Both the position numbers and the translations under genes were made by a program. Positions 1 to 10,883 of a stretch of 27,499 nt of DNA are shown here, piece by piece. The notes beneath the pieces were generated by a model. That model worked only from the letters and a program-made list of their open reading frames with translations, searched no databases and was not told the origin of the DNA. Where the stretch lies: the NCBI GenBank assembly GCA_900095095.1, contig FMBT01000029.1:1-27499 (forward strand). The letters are read 5' to 3'. Each line of letters begins with the position of its first letter. Positions within the stretch are counted from its first letter, which is position 1. The stretch is from Fragilariopsis cylindrus CCMP1102. Lineage: Eukaryota; Bacillariophyta; Bacillariophyceae; Bacillariales; Bacillariaceae.

Positions 1-1110
1 TTTCTTTTCTCCTCTAGTTGGGGCTCGTCCTCTGTCCGAAATTTCTTGATTTAATGCGTTAACAACAGGATCAACATAACCCTCACAATAGCCTACAGAT
101 ACATGAAAGCAAGGCGGACTAAATTCAATTGTACCTGGATGAATGCTTTCTAAATTAATACTAGATGGATTTCCAACACAAAACAATCGTTCACCCACTT
201 TGACTGCTTCTTTTGCTACTGTTGCAAATGGTAAAGATGTCATCGATTCAGATTCATCAGTTGATTCATCCGCATCCGTTAAATCAATAGTATTTCCATT
301 ACTGGTCATCGTTGGTAAAGATTGCAATGGGATTTCTGCACCTAAAACAACGATTGCCACATCTTGTGTTCCATCTAATGTTTCACACGTTGCTGCACAT
401 TCAGTAATAAAAACTCTTCCAGAACTAAACATCACCAGTTTTTGTCGACCTACCCTTGACCTTGTAGGAATGATATCTATTAATTCTTCATCCGCACGTG
501 TGTCGATGACATGACTACAGGTTAATATTTTACCATTTCCTATATGCACACCGGTTCCCGAACCTCCTTGTACAAAATGAACGACTGCATCAAATGTTGT
601 ACTACTAGTAGTTGTCTATGAAGGAAGCCACGGTGTTGTTTTGATGCCGCTTGGTGCTTGCCAGAACGAACTCGAATTCTTTTGTCGTAAAGGTGGCGTT
701 GCTTGTTTGGTTTGAAACAAAACAGCTGGATGTGTCTGAGTGGTTGGACAACAACTCATTAAAGAACTTCGATAGAAAAGAAAAGGATTGTACAATTCTT
801 CGATGATTTGATTGACAAGATCGTCGACGTTCTCTTTGATCTTTTGGTTGCATGATATCCAAGCATCTGGTAATCCTGCTAAAATAGCCAGTTTTTTGCG
901 TTGCTGGTTAGAACAGGACAACAGAAAAGCGATGGCATTTGTTGAGATGGAAGTGGCATATAGAGATGAAAGGAGATTGGTCATGTTGATAGCCGCGGAC
1001 GAAGAACATGAAGTTCTGGCAATAGATAGATTCGAATTTAAATTGTTTGATGACGACGACGACGACGACGACGATGTAGACGACGATGACGACGATGTAG
1101 ACGAAGACAT
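1..1110 (-). CDS. Trypsin-like serine peptidase, partial (C-terminus beyond window)
   Basis: Read on the minus strand from ATG at 1110. The first ~20 residues are a Ser run encoded by a TCG/TCA microsatellite. A non-conserved ~140-residue region follows, then a trypsin_2-type domain: GGSGTGVHIGNGKILTCSHV carries the catalytic His and TQDVAIVVL the likely catalytic Asp. The Ser of the GxSGG motif should lie beyond base 1, so catalytic competence cannot be judged. An in-frame TAG (minus strand, 616-618) separates the N-terminal part from the peptidase domain, although both lie in the same frame. A 108-base phase-0 intron (723 down to 616, weak donor GTTTTG, good acceptor CTTCCTTCATAG) would remove the stop and keep the frame. 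A real nonsense change is the alternative. The gene is divergent from the OCD gene. The family role is endopeptidase; the substrate is unknown. Confidence 0.7.
1052..1073. repeat. (GAC)n microsatellite coding for poly-Ser
   Basis: A run of GAC triplets; on the minus strand it supplies the Ser-rich N-terminus of the peptidase gene. It is followed by a second interrupted GAC/GAT stretch. Confidence 0.9.
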
Positions 1111-1522
1111 GTCTAAAATAAAAACAAAGAATCGTCTCTAAATTATAGTATGTTACATGCCTCTCAAGATCTAGTCTTACAACCAATCACACATAGTAAT
1201 GATATTTGAAAGTAAGTTCAGTAGTTGTTGAACAATAAATCAACTACAGTAGTAGACAATCTTCATAGATAGGCAACTTGGAGGTGATATAAGCTTATTC
1301 GTATACATTTTTATCCACGTCTGAACGATAAAATGCCAGAGTTCACATCACATAAATCACACATCTCGATCGTTCACCGTTGCATAAAAACTCCAGAAGA
1401 TCTTCTTTCATAATGCTATTTGACATCACTACATTTCTTTCGAAACGGTATCTATTTCGCTTTTGGGGAAGAAGTTTTCTGGCTAGCTATATTGAAGATA
1501 AGTGGTAGACCTTACCAGAATT
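1111..1522. promoter_or_regulatory. Divergent intergenic region (peptidase / OCD)
   Basis: 412 bases between two head-to-head start codons. No gene is visible. It contains one TACAGTA heptamer (1245-1251), a motif that recurs in the other intergenic regions. No clear TATA box can be assigned. Promoter function is inferred from the gene layout only. Confidence 0.45.
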
Positions 1523-2653
1523 ATGTCCAACAAGGAGCAACCTAGAATACATTCACTCGAAGATATCCAGAAGGCCATATCTACGCCTGGATTTCAAAAT
1601 GAACTGATTGAAGGAATAAAAAACGGTTTCGTAGCTTATGAAAAAGGTGAATTCTATGCAGCCCCGATACAAACCCTTGGTCTACCACCATTCCCGTTCT
1701 TAAATGTGGATAACTATGTGGCTCAAACTTGTGTTAAATCAGGATATTTCAAAGGTCACGATCATTATGTGATCAAGGTCGCAAGCGGAGGACATCCAAT
1801 GCCTAGTGAGTAGTATGTGTAGGAGTATCATTATTCTTTTTCAAGATATTATTTCAAAATTGTTTCTAAACTAATAAAACTGTACGTTTATGTTAATACG
1901 GAATTAATTGTCCAATAATTCGCTCTATATATATCAATAGACAGCGGCCTTATGCAGGTTTATTCGCAGAAGACTGGTAGGTTGGAAGCGCTCCTTTTGG
2001 ATGAGGGCATCTTGACAGAATTAAGGACAGCTGCAGTTGGTGCTTTAGTAGTAAGAATATTAGCTGCGCCAAAAATCGATATGATCGGTATCGTAGGAAC
2101 AGGCGTACAGGCAAGATACCAGTTGGAAATGCTTTCTGCTGTTACAGATTGCCGGAATGTACTTGTATACGGACGAACACCACAAAAGGTAGATCGTTTT
2201 ATTTCGGAAATGACGTCAAAGGGCTGGAACATAAAAGGAACAGATTCACCCGACAACTTACTACAGGATACTGATGTAATTATAACAACGACACCCTCTC
2301 GTGAAGCGATTCTTGGAAAATCGAACTTAGAAACACGCAAGAGTGGCCTAACGATAATCTGCATTGGAGCGGATGCTCCGGGAAAATATGAGATCAACCC
2401 TAATTTAGTTGCCAAGGCAGCTTTGTTGGTTGCAGATAGTACCACCCAGACGGTACAGCGAGGCGAATTCCAGAAAGCGGTCAAAGATGGTTTAGTTAAA
2501 AAAGAATCCTTAGTTTCTCTTGGACACCTTATCGAAACAAAGGATTTGCATCGACGAAAGGAAGGAGATAATCGCTTAATTATATTTGACTCATCTGGTG
2601 TCGCTTTACAAGATTGTGTTGTGTCATCATTGGTAGTGAGAAAGCTAAATTAA
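1523..2653 (+). CDS. Ornithine cyclodeaminase / mu-crystallin family protein
   Basis: Two exons, 1523-1805 and 1941-2653, with a 135-base intron (GTGAGT...TCAATAG); 331 residues, normal for the family. Splicing joins ...GHPMP to NSGLMQVYSQKTGRLEALLL, restoring the family core. The RTAA segment (ELRTAAVGALV) and the Rossmann NAD(P)-binding loop GIVGTGVQARYQ are intact, and a conserved-looking DSTTQTVQRGEF motif follows. I chose the first in-frame ATG at 1523. Family members convert ornithine to proline with loss of ammonia, or reduce cyclic ketimines. In diatoms an OCD is known as a proline-forming branch from the urea cycle. Which activity this one has cannot be told from sequence alone. No leader is obvious, so cytosolic location is an inference. 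No frame disruption is seen. Confidence 0.92.
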
Positions 2654-2680
2654 GATATGAATGCTCGTTTCAGCCAACCA

Positions 2681-2704
2681 AATAATAATAATAATAATAA
2701 TAAT
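2681..2704. repeat. (AAT)n microsatellite
   Basis: A pure AAT run in the short gap between the convergent ends of the OCD and kinase genes. Confidence 0.9.
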
Positions 2705-2720
2705 AGTTATAATATAGCTG

Positions 2721-3938
2721 TTAATCTTCTTTCACTCCCAGCTGTTGTAGTTTAGAGATAATGAATTCTTGAATCTCCCTTGCTGAAGCTCGTTTTATGG
2801 GGTCTTGAATCCAACACATTTCAATAACCTTTAACATGGCATGATCAAATGGATCAGCAGAGTCTTGAACTGAACTTGGAATATCCGGTCTTTCTCCATC
2901 TTTAATTCGTGATTGTGCCTTCTCGCTTTTTTCATGTGCAAATGGAATCCCACCAGTCAATACGGAATAAAGGATATTTCCGAATGAATAAATATCTACA
3001 AACAAGGAAGAATGAAAAATGCGTCAGAAATTTCAGTTGAAATTTTACAACTACAGTAGTAATAATTGCACGAAAGAACTCACCAATCTTCTCCGTTTGT
3101 GGAACATATTGATACTCTTCTGGAGATCGAAACTGAATACAATACATGCGGCGAAATGAAAGAAACAAAAAAGTTGAGGCAGTTGCCGTAAAAATAACAC
3201 AAGTACGATTTTTCCAAATTGAAATCAAAATCCAATCAGTGTGTACCGGTATACGCAATACAATACAATACAATACAATATAACATATGTACACACGCAA
3301 CACATACCGTTCCTGGATTATTTCCAACCTCGTATTTACATATCTCATTTGTTTTTTTATTTATGGGTAAAAATCGAGCACGATTAAAATCATTAAGTTT
3401 ATACAATCCAGTCTCCTCAACATAAACAAATTGTCCCGAATGTATATCAGTATGAGCAATACTCGGTACACCTTCCTTTGCAAAATTGTGTAAATCGGCA
3501 ATACCCGATATAGCTTGATACGCAACCACAAGGCGTTCTTTTGATGACCATGGTCTGAAATTGTCCTTTTTTCGATGATGTTTATTGTAATATATACTAT
3601 CTTCAAGTGACCCCCCATCAGCAAATTCAAATAAACCTGAATTTCCACATGCAGCATAAATTTCCATAACAAATGCTGATGATGTTAATCGTTCCATAGC
3701 AACCGCATCTCGTCGATGTCTATCATAATTTCTTGGTACATAATCATGGGTATATCTCATTGATTTCAATACGAAAGTTTCTACGTTGTTGTTATTGTTG
3801 TTGTTCTTATCATCATTGCCATTGTCATTGTCATTGTGTTCACTACGAAGTGAATTTTTAACACTCCATACGTCTCTCCAATATCCTGCTGCAAGATATT
3901 TTGAAAATGAATGCGCCGAAAAGAATTCGTTTTTATTG

Positions 3939-3993
<55 letters not shown>

Positions 3994-4789
3994 CAGATAC
4001 TACCGGAAATGGAATAAGATTAGTCATGTCAATTTCCATTATATGATTACATGTTGGAAATGACTTTTCTTGCCAATCATATTGTGCTATACAATCTTCA
4101 CCCATATCTTGTAATGTATCAGCTTCACCATGTCTATAATCTCTTGAATCAAGAAGAGCCTCCTGTGCTCTCACCTCAGATTTTGTCATAAATTCATCAC
4201 GAACAATTCGAATACGTGTATTGTCATTGTATAGAAATATCCGATTAGGATCAAGATGTTCTATTCCTATATAAGAATCTGAATCAGTAACAGCGAAATA
4301 ATATCCAACGGTACGTGGTTTATTACTATTCTTAAAATTGTCACTATTATTATTAGCAGTATAAGAAGATGATGGTGATATTATTGACTTCCGATCCATT
4401 TTATCTACAATGATGATAGGTTGATAAAGTACTCGTTGCTGCTGTTGTTGTTGTTGGTTGAAACTATTGACATTAACATTGTTCGAATCGATGCCGAATC
4501 CAACGCCGCCGCCGACATCGTTGTTGTTGTATTGCAAAATAACGTGCCGAGTTGCAAGGATATATATAAAGACTAAACAAGAAATTAATATCATACCTAT
4601 CATTCGAATAATCATCAACTTTTTACTAATCGAACGTCGTTTAGTATTTCGATGTAGTAGTACTGGATGGTTGTTTCTGCTGCTGCTGCTGCTGCTGCTG
4701 ATATCCGTTAGCGGTAGTAGCCCTTCGTCATTGTTCCCTTCAACGGGACGAAAAGATCGACTGGTGGTCGTCGTTCCCGTTCTCTTCAT
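2721..4789 (-). CDS. Single-pass membrane protein with divergent protein kinase domain
   Basis: Three exons on the minus strand: 4789-3308, 3132-3084 and 2995-2721. The introns are 175 and 88 bases (GTATGT...TTCAG and GTGAGT...TTGTAG). The product is 601 residues and the frame is continuous. A basic N-terminal tail is followed by one TM helix at about residues 58-80, suggesting type II topology. A linker with a long poly-Asn run (TTA microsatellite on the plus strand, about 3942-3993) precedes the kinase domain. Visible motifs are the VAIK-like FVLKSMR, the catalytic loop HTDIHSGQF, NDFNRA in place of DFG, SPEEY in place of APE, and DIYSFGNILYSVLTGG. The catalytic Asp and Lys positions are filled, but the glycine loop is weak and DFG is DFN, so activity is uncertain. 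The stretch FPTCN before the domain resembles other diatom membrane kinases (from memory). Target unknown. Confidence 0.85.
3942..3993. repeat. (TTA)n microsatellite coding for poly-Asn in the kinase gene
   Basis: Around 17 triplets, read on the minus strand as AAT (Asn), between the membrane anchor and the kinase domain. It is a likely length-variable locus. Confidence 0.9.
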
Positions 4790-5413
4790 TTTGGAGATTT
4801 AGTATTACTTTTTAAACTTTCCATCGATTACCCCAAATGGCTTCAGATACGTAACGTGAAGCGTTATGAAGGAAAAATGAAGACAGTTAAACAAAGTTGT
4901 AATTCTTGTGATAGTCAAATAATGGATTTCAAATTTCGAAAGATTGAGAAGAAGGATACATACATAACTAACTACGTTAGATTTAAATAAAGGCCTTTTT
5001 CAATATTAACTATAATCCTAATAACTGAACAATAGTTTGATTTTTTTAAATTTCATGAATATTATCACCTTACTTGAGCACCTCGACAGAGGGGCATAAG
5101 TAATAACATTAAGTGTATAATTTTAAATATATATATTGTTCAAATCTCGTATAAATAATGTAATTGAGTACCAGGACCAATTTATGTTTGTGTATCCTAC
5201 TGTATCCAGCAGACACAAAACATCAAATTTTTGCCTTTTAAAGTCAAAGTAAAATTCCATCCATGGCTGTACTCCTCTAAGATAATATACAAGTCAGCGA
5301 CTAAACAATACGCATATTGGCGGATCGATAACACTTCTAATCGTAAGAATCTCGGGCCGGAATTCCTTGCTGGCTGAGTGTCGAGACTATGATATAAAAT
5401 TGCAATTAGCAGC
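4790..5413. promoter_or_regulatory. Divergent intergenic region (kinase / ankyrin gene)
   Basis: 624 AT-rich bases between head-to-head starts. No gene or RNA is recognised. It contains one TACTGTA heptamer (5198-5204). Promoter role is inferred from the layout. Confidence 0.4.
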
Positions 5414-7507
5414 ATGAAGGGAGCAATAAATGAAATTGATTTTGATTTGATGCCGATATCGATATCGATAATAGGCAACGACGACGAGAGATCATCTCTC
5501 AATGTTTGGAGAAGGCGATTTGTCAACTAAATAATTCATATTGTCTTTGTCAAGAAAATAATCGTCACAGTGTAATTGGGTCATCAATTTGTTTTCCAAA
5601 AAATAACAATAATAGTAGTAATACAAGTAAAAGCAAAAGCAACAACAACAACAACAACAAGGGCAATAACGGAAAACCCCATGATATTGAGACACGAATC
5701 GCTCTCACATTATTCCATCAATGGAAACGTGATGCTGTAACTAGAATCAAAAACCACAAAAATGCAATCAGCCATAATAATAATACGAATATAAATAGCA
5801 ATGATTCTAACTGCGAAATCAAATCATCATCATTATCATCATCATTATCATCATCAAATAAGTCAACAATAGCAACACCTAACGAGGCTGCTGCTGATTC
5901 TATGCAACCACCACCAAATCCGTCGTCTATGTCTATTGTTACTATCATTTCTGATTTGGGTTTATCACGAGATGTATCTTCTCCTCGACAATTGGCTGAT
6001 TTGATATGTCCAATATTAGAAGAAGAATTTAGAAATAATCCACTATGGGAAATTGCACCCGATGTTCGATCACAATCATCTGGTATAATATCTATGATAA
6101 CAATAAAAGGTCACAATTATTACGACAAGCTGGTAGATTACCATGTCCATTTTGTATCCAATGGTGTAAGGGTGAAAAAGGACTTTGGTGGCATCAACAA
6201 CAATATCATCTCGTAGTGCATTCACAGGCAGCCGCTGTAGCTCAAGCTACGATTATTAATTCAGATGCCATCATTCTATACGGTGAAAAAAATTCTTTCC
6301 ATCGGGTTTGGTGGTCGGTAATAACAACACGTCGGATACCACTAATACTAATACTAACAACAACAACAACAGCAACAATCTACATCTTCTATCGGATCCT
6401 ATAGAATGTATACGCCAGGGGGACTTAGATGGTCTAAAAAGAGCGATAATAGAGAATCGCGGTTATGAACCATCAACAATATTCGATACCAAAGGTGCAA
6501 CACCTCTTATGTGGGCAGCAGGAGGTGGTCATCTAGATATAACTTGTTATCTCATAGAATATTGTAAATGTGATCCAAGTCAATCACAAAGGGGGAAACG
6601 ATCCTTTGCTGGTCGAACAGCATTGCATTGGGCTGCCCGTAATGGACACTTAGATATTGTTCGATATCTTCTGACGTCGACAAGTTGCAGCAGTGGCAGT
6701 GACACTGTAATGATGGATGGTGATAGTAACAATCCTGTACCATCTAAAGAATCAACAACACCAACGCCACCACCACCAACAACAACAATCAATAGTAAAT
6801 TGCTTGAAGCAAAGACTCAGGATGGAACGACAGCCTTTGGATGGGCCAGCTGGCAACGACATATAAACGTAATGGAATTTCTGTATGAAAGTGGTTGTGA
6901 TATTCACGTATTAAATATCTTTGGTTGTTCTCCTGTATTATGGTGTAGTCAGGGAACTAACGGTGACGGTTTACTTGCTTTACAATGGCTTCGAAATATG
7001 GGCTGCAATATGAGACTAGTCAATCACAATGGACATGGTGTACTACACAAAGCTGCTCAACGAGGTCAACGTAACGTTGCCGAGTGGTTTGTCAGAGAGG
7101 AATGTACAGGAATAATAAATGCGATGACTACGTCAAGTATAGCTGCAACAACCGGCGATAATACTATTACTACTACTACTACTACAATCACCACCACCAC
7201 CACCACCGAACGTGACACTCTTCTTGCGTTAATTGGACCGGATATTGAAGGATATTGTCCATCTGATCTTGCGGGTATGGACGGTCATAGCAATAATGAA
7301 GAATTTGCAAAATGGTTAGCAATGATAGAGATTCAGATATGTCAAAATCTAAATTGTGTACCAATGTATGAAATACCAAAGGAATATTCATATTCAGACA
7401 ATATCAATAGCAATAGCAATAGCAATAGCAACAACAGTAAATACAGTTGGGAACAATATGGTGGCTTACGACGTATTAGGTCTGCACTAGAATCACATAA
7501 ACCATAG
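5414..7507 (+). CDS. C2H2 zinc finger and ankyrin-repeat protein (three -1 frame steps)
   Basis: Start ATG 5414 (in-frame stop upstream at 5390), stop TAG at 7505-7507. The coding signal changes frame three times, each by -1: near TTT at 5519-5521, between about 6110 and 6130, and at the A7 run 6286-6292. Adding one base at each gives 698 residues. Order: a short acidic N-terminus; Asn/Ser-rich low-complexity sequence; the helix-like LTLFHQWKRDAVTRIKNHK; a C2H2 finger with exact C-x2-C-x12-H-x4-H spacing (first Cys at 6144, last His at 6207); then ankyrin repeats including GATPLMWAAGGGHLDI, GRTALHWAARNGHLDIVRYL and HGVLHKAAQRGQRNVAEWFV. Ankyrin repeats bind proteins; the finger could bind nucleic acid or protein. 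An alternative for the second and third steps is introns of 47 bases (6083-6129) and 122 bases (6283-6404), but translated sequence across both looks coding. Specific function unknown. Confidence 0.75.
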
Positions 7508-7961
7508 ACCATAGAATGTAGGCTGCGCAAAAACTACTATGATCGATAGATAGACGCCAGGACCCAAGTGTTTCGGCGAATTAAATTTCCATTGAATATA
7601 AAGGAACTAATTTATTTAATTTGTGCCGCCGCACAAATTAAACAGTCGTAATTAACAAGCTCAACTTTATAAATAAGTTAGTAAATTCGCCGAAACAAGA
7701 TGGGGTGAGCGAACACTCCAGTTGAATCAATGCTATCATTTCAGAGAACAAAAATAGCATCACGTATTCTTCAATAGCACAGCTCATCATGCAGCTTCTG
7801 TGCTTGCATATACGCGTATAGATAATAATAAAAATAAAATTCATGCATAGAAAGGCGATTGAGTCAAGTCAAGTCGAATAGAGTAAGTTATATGTTCAAA
7901 AATTTAATTCATTCTATGTTGTTAATTTTTATATTAAAGTAACTATATAGTTTCTATTCAT
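7508..7961. other. Intergenic region between convergent genes, holding a foldback element
   Basis: 454 bases between the 3' ends of the ankyrin and FKBP-MsrA genes. The only structure seen is the nested inverted repeat at 7569-7697; no coding signal was found. Confidence 0.6.
7569..7697. repeat. Nested inverted repeat (foldback / MITE-like or terminator structure)
   Basis: Outer arms TGTTTCGGCGAATT (7569-7582) and its exact reverse complement (7684-7697) enclose a perfect inner hairpin: TTTAATTTGTGC (7615-7626), loop CGCC, then GCACAAATTAAA (7631-7642). The sequences between inner and outer arms match only loosely. Total about 129 bases. No open frame and no clear target-site duplication are visible. 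Confidence 0.8.
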
Positions 7962-9382
7962 TTATCCATGACAACGAATAATATCTCTACAACCTTTTCG
8001 TGCTGCCTGTCCACCTTTATATAAATATTGTTGATGTTGATCTTCAGCATTATAAAATATATTTGCTGGTAATAATTCAACATCACAATGATAACGATTA
8101 TTCATATTGTTAATACTTGTTGATAGTAATATAAATTCATTTGCTTGTTGTTTTTGTTGTTCATTATGAAAATATATTCCATGCTTATATTGTAATGAAT
8201 CTTCTGTTGTTGTTTTTGCATTTGGGCTATTATCATCTTCATTGTCTTCATCATCTGTTTCATCTTCTGCAAATATATCAAGTTTAAAATATTCTGGTGC
8301 AGTTGCTACTAATCTATCATTATATATAGTAAGTATATCTTTATATGATACAATACGTGAATCATATATGACCATAACAGCCTCCCGATGCTTAGTAGAA
8401 CCTTCTGATATTTCCTCATAGGATGGATTTGAAACGATACCTTGTGAATATCCAGCTCTTGTACCTACTATACCATTTGTTCTCATAAATGCTAATTCTA
8501 ATCCCCAAAAACAACCAGCTGCGAATGTTGCGATTTCATATGGTGATGATGTACTGCTTGTTGTTGTTATTTTGTTTGTGATATATCTGCAGCTTCTTCT
8601 TCTTCTTCTTCTTCTTCTTCCTGTAGTTTATGTATTGGGAATTTATCAATAGATAAAACTTTAAATGAACATAAATAAGATGATCCTGCCAATGGATGAT
8701 TCGCATCGACTATAATAGTATCTTTTGTTACTTCGAGAACATTTACTTGTATACCACCTTGTAAATTTAATGTAGTATTTGGTTGTATTTTTTCAATATG
8801 TTTAACCTTTTTCAAATTTGTTTTAGGAACTTCTATTACCATATCAGGATTATGTCGTCCAAATCCTGCATCAATTGATACGTTCTTAATTTCATCATCA
8901 ACTATCATACCACCACCACCACCACCACTATTAGTATCAGATGATCCATTGAGTAATAATAGTTCATGCAATCCAGGTAAATAATTACCCCATCCAAGTA
9001 CAAATGTAATTTCACCAGATGAATCAAATAAATGTTCAGGTACAAAGCCATCTTCTGGTGTCAGCTGTATATTCAGTGTTACAATATCACCAATACATGC
9101 AGCCGATGATGCTGCTGTTCTCGTACTTGATTCATTATCAACCAGCATTGTTTGTACGGATCGTAATGAACGTTTCTTTCCCAACGATGACGATGATGGT
9201 GATGATGTTTCCGTGTCCTCCGTTCTTGCCATTGTCATTGTCACTGTTCTTATCAACTTATTACTATTGTTATTGTTATTATTATTTGAGTAGATATTGA
9301 TAGTATTAAATGCAGTTATCACAAAAAGTAATTGACCACAGAAGATGAAGATGATTGTTATGATGCTTAGTAATCTGAGCAT
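7962..9382 (-). CDS. Plastid-type FKBP (SlyD-like) joined to methionine sulfoxide reductase A
   Basis: Start ATG 9382. The leader is a signal peptide ending FVITAF, an ASAF-like diatom plastid motif, then an Asn-rich segment. The FKBP domain shows DIVTLNIQLTPEDG, FVLGWGNYLPGLHELLLL and the SlyD-type DANHPLAGSSY. Its frame ends in a TAA at 8567-8569, after a poly-Glu run. The MsrA half (YEIATFAAGCFWGLELAF with the catalytic Cys, GYSQG, YHCDVELLPANIFYNAEDQH, C-terminal KGCRDIIRC) lies in the -1 frame. It has no ATG between its nearest upstream stop (8628) and the GCFWG motif. One added A in the A4 tract just before the TAA gives a continuous 473-residue protein. The FKBP half would fold or isomerise proline bonds and MsrA would repair methionine-S-sulfoxide, both probably in the plastid. 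If the break is real, only the FKBP would be made. Confidence 0.8.
8594..8620. repeat. (TTC)9 microsatellite coding for poly-Glu in the FKBP linker
   Basis: Nine GAA codons on the minus strand, between the FKBP domain and the MsrA half, close to the frame break. Confidence 0.9.
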
Positions 9383-9965
9383 TATTCTTTTCTGTGGCTG
9401 TCAGTTGATAGATGGCTGAGAGGAACTACAGTGGTATTATTGATTCGACGATGATCGATCGTTGATGCTATTTTTGTCGCTTCAACCTACACAAGACTAG
9501 AACTATTATTACTGTATCAAAAGATGTGTATTAAATAAAAAGTAAGTGAATGGTGGTAAGCACGCGGAAACCCATGGAAAGATACCATTTAAGGCCTTAA
9601 CTCTCCGTAACCCTCCGTAAAATATTTTAGTAAAATATTAAAATATATTTTACTGACACAGCAAGCAATGCGCTGACACGCCCAATACATATTCTGTACC
9701 CGCTACCAAATGTAGGACGAGATGACGCTACGGGTTCTATCTGGTTCCCAACCTTTCCTCTTTGACGCCGAAAACACGAACTTCGACTAAGATAAATTTG
9801 GGCTCATGATTAAAAGTTTGTCAAAATAGCATGCGCGCGACAAACAATAATATTAATAATATTATTATTATTATAATGCAATTACACTAAAAGAAAACCT
9901 TTCAGACCCGCGAAAAATTAAACTTTCGACCTCTTACTATTGTGTGTTTGATCGACATACCGCAG

Positions 9966-9977
9966 TACTGTACAGTA
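9966..9977. promoter_or_regulatory. Palindrome of two overlapping recurrent heptamers
   Basis: TACTGTACAGTA is a perfect 12-base palindrome made of both orientations of the recurrent intergenic heptamer. It is a possible binding site for a dimeric factor; function is inferred. Confidence 0.4.
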
Positions 9978-10017
9978 GGAATCAATCATTCTTGCTACTG
10001 GTACTTAGTGGAGTGTC

Positions 10018-10042
10018 ATGTATGTATGTATGTATGTATGTT
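10018..10042. repeat. (ATGT)n microsatellite
   Basis: About six tandem ATGT units in the FKBP/bZIP intergenic region. Confidence 0.9.
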
Positions 10043-10469
10043 AAGTATTACTGCATGTACAGTACATTATAAATACTGTAGTTAACTGCTGACATGGATC
10101 ATACTATGTGATGGCATGATTGCACTTTCGAAAACATGCACTGGTGTTCCTTAATTATGGATTGTTCCTGTCACAGCCTTTATGTTTTCAACTCCAAGTT
10201 GTTGCTTAATTAAATCTTAATATGCTCAACTCTCTATTACTACTACTACCACTACTACTGCTACTTATCCGACAAATACAACAGAGGAATTGACATTTAG
10301 TGCTGGTCAGATCCACCCAAAATGTAACAATAGTAGCTCTGGAACTTATTTGCTCACTGGATTTCTTGCGGCATATCATGATGAGTCTTCTCTATTCTAT
10401 AAATAAGTCATCTCTAAACCTACCAGTGGTTGTGGTTGACTATAATATGTTGAAGCATAAGTAGTTGAT

Positions 10470-10503
10470 TAGTGGTACCAGTAAGATTGAGATGCTACCA
10501 CTA
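10470..10503. repeat. Hairpin, 8-base arms
   Basis: TAGTGGTA (10470-10477) pairs exactly with TACCACTA (10496-10503) around an 18-base loop. Confidence 0.6.
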
Positions 10504-10541
10504 CCAAATAGTATCACACACCATATAATGTATTACTAGCA

Positions 10542-10570
10542 CTGAGGAAATTTGGCAAATCTTTCCTCAG
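10542..10570. repeat. Hairpin, 9-base arms plus inner pairing
   Basis: CTGAGGAAA (10542-10550) and TTTCCTCAG (10562-10570) are exact complements. Within the loop, TTTG and CAAA can also pair. Confidence 0.7.
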
Positions 10571-10626
10571 AATTCAACTCATCACATACATACTGGACCA
10601 TCTTCCGTTCATACGGACTTGCTAGC

Positions 10627-10646
10627 TAACAAGTCGGGACTTGTTA
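10627..10646. repeat. Near-perfect palindrome, 9-base arms
   Basis: TAACAAGTC / GG / GACTTGTTA. The right end overlaps a TACAGTA heptamer (10645-10651). Confidence 0.7.
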
Positions 10647-10863
10647 CAGTATGTGTAGACTAAAAAATTTATCTAGAAAAATAAATGAAATCGCGCGGTT
10701 GTGGGATGCGATTGTTTTTTATTAAAAAAAAATTCTTCGATATTTTATGACGTGTTAAAATATGAGGTGGTATACGAACACGTACGCACATATATATTAC
10801 TACGCGCAAAAAAGAGACCACTCCTTCAAGCGAAAAAACTATCTCCACCGTGCGCGAATTCCC

Positions 10864-10883
10864 ATTCGTCGTAAGCGACGAAT
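10864..10883. repeat. Hairpin, 8-base GC-containing arms
   Basis: ATTCGTCG (10864-10871), loop TAAG, CGACGAAT (10876-10883). Confidence 0.65.

Noticed and set aside
143..514. Plus-strand open frame over the peptidase domain
   Set aside because: Shadow of the minus-strand trypsin-like gene, whose catalytic motifs are clear.
6083..6404. Introns of 47 and 122 bases in the ankyrin gene
   Set aside because: Both restore frame with GT-AG ends, but the sequence inside reads as continuing protein in the stepped frames, and the same -1 pattern occurs in other genes. Kept as an alternative.
8560..8575. Euplotes-type programmed frameshifting at AAA-TAA (also seen at 17573 and 22606)
   Set aside because: Three breaks end in AAA TAA, but most others have no stop codon at the break, and the needed shift is always -1 rather than +1. 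Intact genes here also end normally at TAA/TAG.
9019..9300. Plus-strand frame rich in Met and Tyr
   Set aside because: Antisense shadow of the FKBP coding region.
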